DNA of 9,554 bases from Eubacterium sp. (GTDB lineage: Bacteria > Bacillota > Clostridia > Lachnospirales > Lachnospiraceae): assembly GCA_003486385.1 (NCBI GenBank), contig DNFT01000127.1, positions 1 through 9,554 on the forward strand, in the 5' to 3' direction. Both the position numbers and the translations under genes were made by a program. Positions 6,938-9,554 of the stretch are shown piece after piece. Under the pieces are notes generated by a model that was not told the DNA's origin, searched no databases, and saw nothing but the letters and a program-made list of their open reading frames with translations. Position 1 is the first letter of the stretch, and every line of letters starts with the position of its first letter.

Positions 6938-8056
6938 ATGGGAAGACCTGGAGCTGGTAGTGCCGGAGGAGTACACAGCGGCGGAGGACATTCAGTATCA
7001 AGATCCGGCGGAGGACATAGAGTAGGAGGTTCATCCTCGTCAAGACCAATGGGAGGAGCATCAAGACCAACAGGAGGTTTCGGCGGAGGCAGACCATCGA
7101 GTACACCGCCAAGAGGAGGTAATTACGGAGCACCGCCACCACCAAGAGGAGGTTACTACGGAGCACCGCCACCACCAAGAGGAGGACATTACGGAGCACC
7201 GCCACCACCACCTAGACATTATGGAGCACCACCTCCACCACCACGCGGACGCGGCAGAAGAAGCGGTGGATGTGTTTCAGAGATTATGAGTTGGATAGTG
7301 GTATTCCTGATTCTGGTCATAGCTATGGCATTCTACTTTTCACCAGGCAGTAGCAGTTCGGGAAGTATTCCTTCAAGCAGCTATAACCGTGAGAAGCTTG
7401 ATTCTGGCAATGGTTATGTGAATGACTGTATTGTTGATGAACTCGGATGGTTCGATAATGTTAGCAGAACCGAGAGCAGGCTTAAAGACTTCTATAATGA
7501 GACAGGTGTACAGCCATATATTGTTCTGCTTGATTATGATACATACAGCAAGGAAGGCACATCTGATGATGCGAAGTATAACTATGCTTTAAAGTATTAT
7601 GATAACAATATTACAAACGAATCGACATTCCTTTATGTATATTTTGAAGAGGAATATGAGGATGAGTATAGTGAACCGGGATATATGTGTTATATCAACG
7701 GAACACAGGTAAGTTCTGTTATGGACTCTGAGGCAGTGGATATATTCTGGGCATATCTTGACAAGTACTGGTCGGACAGCAGTCTGTCAACTGATGATTT
7801 GTTTGTCAAGACTTTTGATTCTACAGCGGACACGATTATGACCAAGTCAACCACATCCAAGGATGTCGCAAAGTATGTACTTATCGTGGTTGCGGCAGGA
7901 GTTGTCGTATTCGGCGTTGTCAAGGTTGTTAAGCTCAAGCACAAGAGAGCCAAGGAGGAGGCTGAGGAGACAGAGCGTATCCTCAACACACCTATGGAGA
8001 GCCTTGTAGACGAGGAGCTTAAAAAGACGGCAGCCAAGTATGACGAGAAAAAATAG
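6938..8056 (+). CDS. Two-pass membrane protein with Gly/Pro-rich repeats and TPM-like domain
   Basis: This 372-residue protein is of unconfirmed function. Residues 1-110 are low complexity: Gly/Ser/His/Arg-rich (1-60), then four YGAPPPP(P)R repeats (63-103), ending in the basic RGRGRR. A membrane segment covers about 116-135. Residues 158-300 look like a TPM domain (GYVNDCIVDELGW, RLKDFYNETGVQPYIVLL, STFLYVYFE), a fold found in membrane-associated proteins with proposed phosphatase or repair roles. A second membrane segment lies at about 312-331, followed by a basic, then acidic, helical tail to 372. The positive-inside rule puts the repeat region and the tail in the cytoplasm and the TPM-like domain outside. 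AGGAGG (6924-6929) is 8 nt before the ATG. The next gene begins 24 nt after the stop. The domain call rests on pattern memory and needs a profile search. Confidence 0.72.
   Translation: MGRPGAGSAGGVHSGGGHSVSRSGGGHRVGGSSSSRPMGGASRPTGGFGGGRPSSTPPRGGNYGAPPPPRGGYYGAPPPPRGGHYGAPPPPPRHYGAPPPPPRGRGRRSGGCVSEIMSWIVVFLILVIAMAFYFSPGSSSSGSIPSSSYNREKLDSGNGYVNDCIVDELGWFDNVSRTESRLKDFYNETGVQPYIVLLDYDTYSKEGTSDDAKYNYALKYYDNNITNESTFLYVYFEEEYEDEYSEPGYMCYINGTQVSSVMDSEAVDIFWAYLDKYWSDSSLSTDDLFVKTFDSTADTIMTKSTTSKDVAKYVLIVVAAGVVVFGVVKVVKLKHKRAKEEAEETERILNTPMESLVDEELKKTAAKYDEKK
7124..7246 (+). repeat. In-frame tandem repeats encoding YGAPPPPRGG units
   Basis: Four units start at 7124, 7157, 7190 and 7220, so the periods are 33, 33 and 30 nt. 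The core TACGGAGCACCGCCACCACCA is nearly identical in the first three copies and has diverged in the fourth. All periods are multiples of three, so copy-number changes would keep the frame. This is a likely site of length variation between strains. Confidence 0.9.
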
Positions 8057-8080
8057 TATTCCATATCGCAAAATGTTAAA

Positions 8081-8533
8081 ATGAAAAAAAGAATTGCAGT
8101 AGTATTCATTGTGATGGTGTTATTGCTTTTGGGTGTTTTGACTTTTTTGAGTATACCAAAGCATTTATCTGGAAACTATATGGTTTGTTCAATTGATGGC
8201 AAGGTAAAGAAGGTCGAATTGGACATAACAATTCACAGAGGGATGTTTAAAAACAAGGGCATAACTGGAAAAATCATATTTGATGGAACCGAGTATATAA
8301 GTGTTGAAGATGCATATAAAAACGGTCCGAGCGGACGCGGACAATTTGTAATTCCAACTCCCAATGTGTTTGATATTACAGAGAGCATCTATATAGAAGA
8401 AATAGGAAAAAACATGAAATATATATGGCTTCACGAGGTTAGCTCGAAAGGACAATATTCTTATTTCGGACCGGCAAAATCGATAGGGGAGATGAATGAG
8501 ATAACCCGGATGATTTTAGAAGCATGGGAATAA
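8081..8533 (+). CDS. Small membrane-anchored protein of unknown function
   Basis: This 150-residue protein is not recognised. Residues 1-4 (MKKR) are basic and 5-24 form one strongly hydrophobic segment, so it is either an N-terminal signal-anchor or a signal peptide; there is no lipobox cysteine. The remainder (25-150) should be outside the membrane and looks beta-strand rich (GNYMVCSIDGKVKKVELDI, GKIIFDGTEYISV), with one cysteine (C36). The TAA stop is at 8531-8533. It begins 24 nt after the TPM-like gene in a different frame, but no Shine-Dalgarno sequence is visible (TTCCATATCGCAAAATGTTAA before the ATG), so translation may depend on coupling or be weak. Its DNA is visibly richer in A/T than its neighbours, with AAA/ATA/GGA-type codons, hinting at a different history. 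A small immunity-like or envelope accessory role is only a guess. Confidence 0.65.
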   Translation: MKKRIAVVFIVMVLLLLGVLTFLSIPKHLSGNYMVCSIDGKVKKVELDITIHRGMFKNKGITGKIIFDGTEYISVEDAYKNGPSGRGQFVIPTPNVFDITESIYIEEIGKNMKYIWLHEVSSKGQYSYFGPAKSIGEMNEITRMILEAWE

Positions 8534-8571
8534 AGGATTAGCGTTTCCTTAGAATTATTTTTATTTACATC

Positions 8572-8600
8572 TTGATATTTTTATCTTAATCATGTAACAT
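8572..8600 (+). promoter_or_regulatory. Promoter of the purO transcript
   Basis: TTGATA (8572-8577) is followed by a 17-nt spacer and TAACAT (8595-8600). The predicted start near 8607 lies just ahead of the first paired base of the riboswitch (8610), as expected for a leader RNA. The -10 is weak by consensus. Confidence 0.5.
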
Positions 8601-8609
8601 AGATACAGA

Positions 8610-8701
8610 ATCACAACTGGCGGAAAGCGGAGACAGATGTTGTTTTCGTGGCAGGACTACCTGCAGGGAGTGATTGGTTAAGATATGCCGACCGCCTGGG
8701 C
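8610..8701 (+). promoter_or_regulatory. ZTP (pfl) riboswitch aptamer
   Basis: This RNA element binds ZTP/ZMP, which accumulate when 10-formyltetrahydrofolate is short. The conserved parts appear in order. P1 is AUCAC (8610-8614) pairing with GUGAU (8670-8674). ACUGGC follows its 5' strand (8616-8621). A variable hairpin, CGGAAA with UUUUCG (8621-8648), comes next. A second hairpin is GCAGG-ACUA-CCUGC (8651-8664), followed by AGGGAGUGAU. The 3' segment CCGCCUGGGC (8692-8701) forms the conserved pseudoknot domain. This matches the published pfl consensus layout as I recall it. The gene downstream makes IMP from FAICAR, right after the ZMP-consuming step, which fits the ligand. Expected action: ligand holds the 3' segment, prevents the terminator at 8690-8736 and turns expression on. 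Confidence 0.92.
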
Positions 8702-8736
8702 GATGCTTATTATAGTACGCCCAGGTGGTCTTTTTT
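8690..8736 (+). terminator. Riboswitch expression-platform terminator
   Basis: GACCGCCTGGGCG (8690-8702) pairs with CGCCCAGGTGGTC (8718-8730): 13 bp including one G:U that exists only in + strand RNA, with a 15-nt loop, followed by six T (8731-8736). The left arm contains the aptamer's pseudoknot segment CCGCCTGGGC, so ligand-bound aptamer and terminator cannot both form. This is the switching step. Confidence 0.92.
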
Positions 8737-8781
8737 GTTGTTTTGGAAACAAGGTTTTCCTACACACCATCGGGCAAAAAC

Positions 8782-8787
8782 AGGAGG
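8782..8787 (+). promoter_or_regulatory. Ribosome-binding site fixing the purO start
   Basis: A perfect AGGAGG lies 7 nt before ATG 8795. The reading frame is open from 8648, but that part is riboswitch and terminator, so it is not coding. Confidence 0.88.
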
Positions 8788-8794
8788 AATCACA

Positions 8795-9508
8795 ATGGAA
8801 ATGTTATCACTTGAGCAGGAGCTCAGCCAGAATGCTTATCCGGGAAGAGGAATTGTCATCGGAAAGACTCCGGATGGAAAGAGTGCGGTCACAGCTTACT
8901 TCATCATGGGAAGAAGCAGCAACAGCAGGAACCGTGTATTTGTTGAAGATGGAGAAGGCATAAGAACACAGGCATTTGACCCATCCAAGCTTGAGGACCC
9001 AAGCCTTATAATCTATGCACCTGTGCGTGTGCTTGGAAACAAGACGATAGTTACCAACGGCGACCAGACAGATACAATCTATGATGGAATGGACAAGCAG
9101 CTCACCTTTGAGCAGTCATTAAGAAGCAGGGAGTTCGAGCCGGATGGACCTAACTATACACCTAGAATATCAGGTATCATGCATATCGAGGGCGGAAGGT
9201 ACAACTATGCAATGTCTATTTTAAAGAGCAATAACGGCAACCCTGAGGCATGTAACAGATATACCTTTGCTTACAGCAATCCTGTCGCAGGAGAGGGACA
9301 TTTTATACATACATATATGCATGACGGCAATCCGCTTCCAAGCTTCGAGGGCGAGCCGAAGTGGGTCAAGATCGAGGGTGATATAGACACCTTCGGTGAT
9401 ATGGTATGGAACAGCCTCAACGCTGACAACAAGGTATCACTTTTTGTCAGATACATTGATATCGAGACAGGAAAGTACGAGAGCAGAATTTATAATAAGA
9501 ATGTATAG
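8795..9508 (+). CDS. purO: IMP cyclohydrolase, PurO type
   Basis: This 237-residue enzyme is predicted to close the ring of 5-formamidoimidazole-4-carboxamide ribotide (FAICAR) to IMP, the last step of de novo purine synthesis, in the cytoplasm. It belongs to the archaeal-type PurO family, unrelated to the cyclohydrolase domain of bifunctional PurH. Seen here: NAYPGRGIVIG (13-23), AYFIMGRSSNSRNRVF (34-49), TNGDQTDTIYDGMD (87-100) and GPNYTPRISGIMHIEGG (118-134), all typical of the clostridial members as I know them. It has no signal peptide or membrane segment, and its length fits bacterial PurO-like proteins, somewhat longer than archaeal ones. It stands behind a ZTP riboswitch and is the first gene of its transcript. 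A formyltransferase-only PurH gene is often expected next, but the window ends 46 nt after the stop. Confidence 0.88.
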   Translation: MEMLSLEQELSQNAYPGRGIVIGKTPDGKSAVTAYFIMGRSSNSRNRVFVEDGEGIRTQAFDPSKLEDPSLIIYAPVRVLGNKTIVTNGDQTDTIYDGMDKQLTFEQSLRSREFEPDGPNYTPRISGIMHIEGGRYNYAMSILKSNNGNPEACNRYTFAYSNPVAGEGHFIHTYMHDGNPLPSFEGEPKWVKIEGDIDTFGDMVWNSLNADNKVSLFVRYIDIETGKYESRIYNKNV

Positions 9509-9554
9509 AGATGTTGGGTGCAAAACATGCACTATAAACTTAGCTGTGTATAAC

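Noticed and set aside
6837..7211. Open frame of 124 codons on the minus strand
   Set aside because: Leu/Val-rich repeats come from the reverse of the Gly/Pro repeat DNA; no ribosome-binding site, and it overlaps a well-supported gene.
8533..8566. Possible terminator after the small membrane protein gene (AAGGA/TCCTT then T-rich)
   Set aside because: The stem is only 5 bp of A/T-rich pairs and the T-run is interrupted and displaced; too weak to call.
8648..8794. 49-codon extension of purO upstream of ATG 8795
   Set aside because: It runs through the riboswitch pseudoknot and terminator and has no start signal of its own.
9512..9554. Short inverted repeat GTGCA/TGCAC after purO
   Set aside because: A 5-bp stem without a T-run is not a terminator; the window ends too soon to judge what follows.

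Overview
The window looks like chromosomal DNA from a gut-type, low-to-mid GC Firmicute, most likely a member of the Lachnospiraceae (Roseburia/Agathobacter/Lachnospira-like). The reasons are strong AGGAGG ribosome-binding sites, very A/T-rich intergenic DNA next to moderate-GC genes, a ZTP riboswitch in front of an archaeal-type IMP cyclohydrolase, and a NifS/IscU pair without the proteobacterial isc genes. The family assignment is inference from protein style and gene content; no database search was possible. All seven protein genes lie on the + strand.

Layout. (1) Positions 1-546 carry no protein gene. They hold a probable minus-strand small RNA of about 110 nt (promoter ATGACA-16-TATAAT, G:U-containing terminator hairpin, C-rich loop and tail) and, divergently, a + strand promoter with a hairpin-containing leader. 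(2) Positions 547-4973 hold a GH13 alpha-amylase-family hydrolase (neopullulanase-like, cytoplasmic) followed 29 nt later by a large bifunctional L-fucokinase/GDP-fucose pyrophosphorylase (Fkp). (3) Positions 4993-6789 hold a promoter with a palindromic putative operator, then a cysteine desulfurase (NifS/IscS) and the Fe-S scaffold IscU. (4) Positions 6823-8533 hold a promoter embedded in an inverted repeat that also resembles a terminator, then a two-pass membrane protein with a Gly/Pro-rich repetitive N-terminus and a TPM-like extracytoplasmic domain, and a small membrane-anchored protein of unknown function. (5) Positions 8572-9508 hold a promoter, a ZTP (pfl) riboswitch aptamer with an overlapping intrinsic terminator, and a PurO-type IMP cyclohydrolase.

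How the genes work together. The purO unit is a self-contained control circuit: the AICAR derivative ZTP/ZMP signals stalled one-carbon metabolism and should switch on the last step of IMP synthesis. The iscS-iscU pair supplies sulfur and a scaffold for iron-sulfur clusters. Fkp turns free L-fucose into GDP-L-fucose, the donor for fucosylated surface glycans; its link to the neighbouring GH13 enzyme is unexplained. The TPM-like membrane protein and its small neighbour are the least understood proteins here. The most novel signals are the unnamed minus-strand small RNA with anti-Shine-Dalgarno C-rich motifs and the promoter/terminator overlap at 6823-6920.
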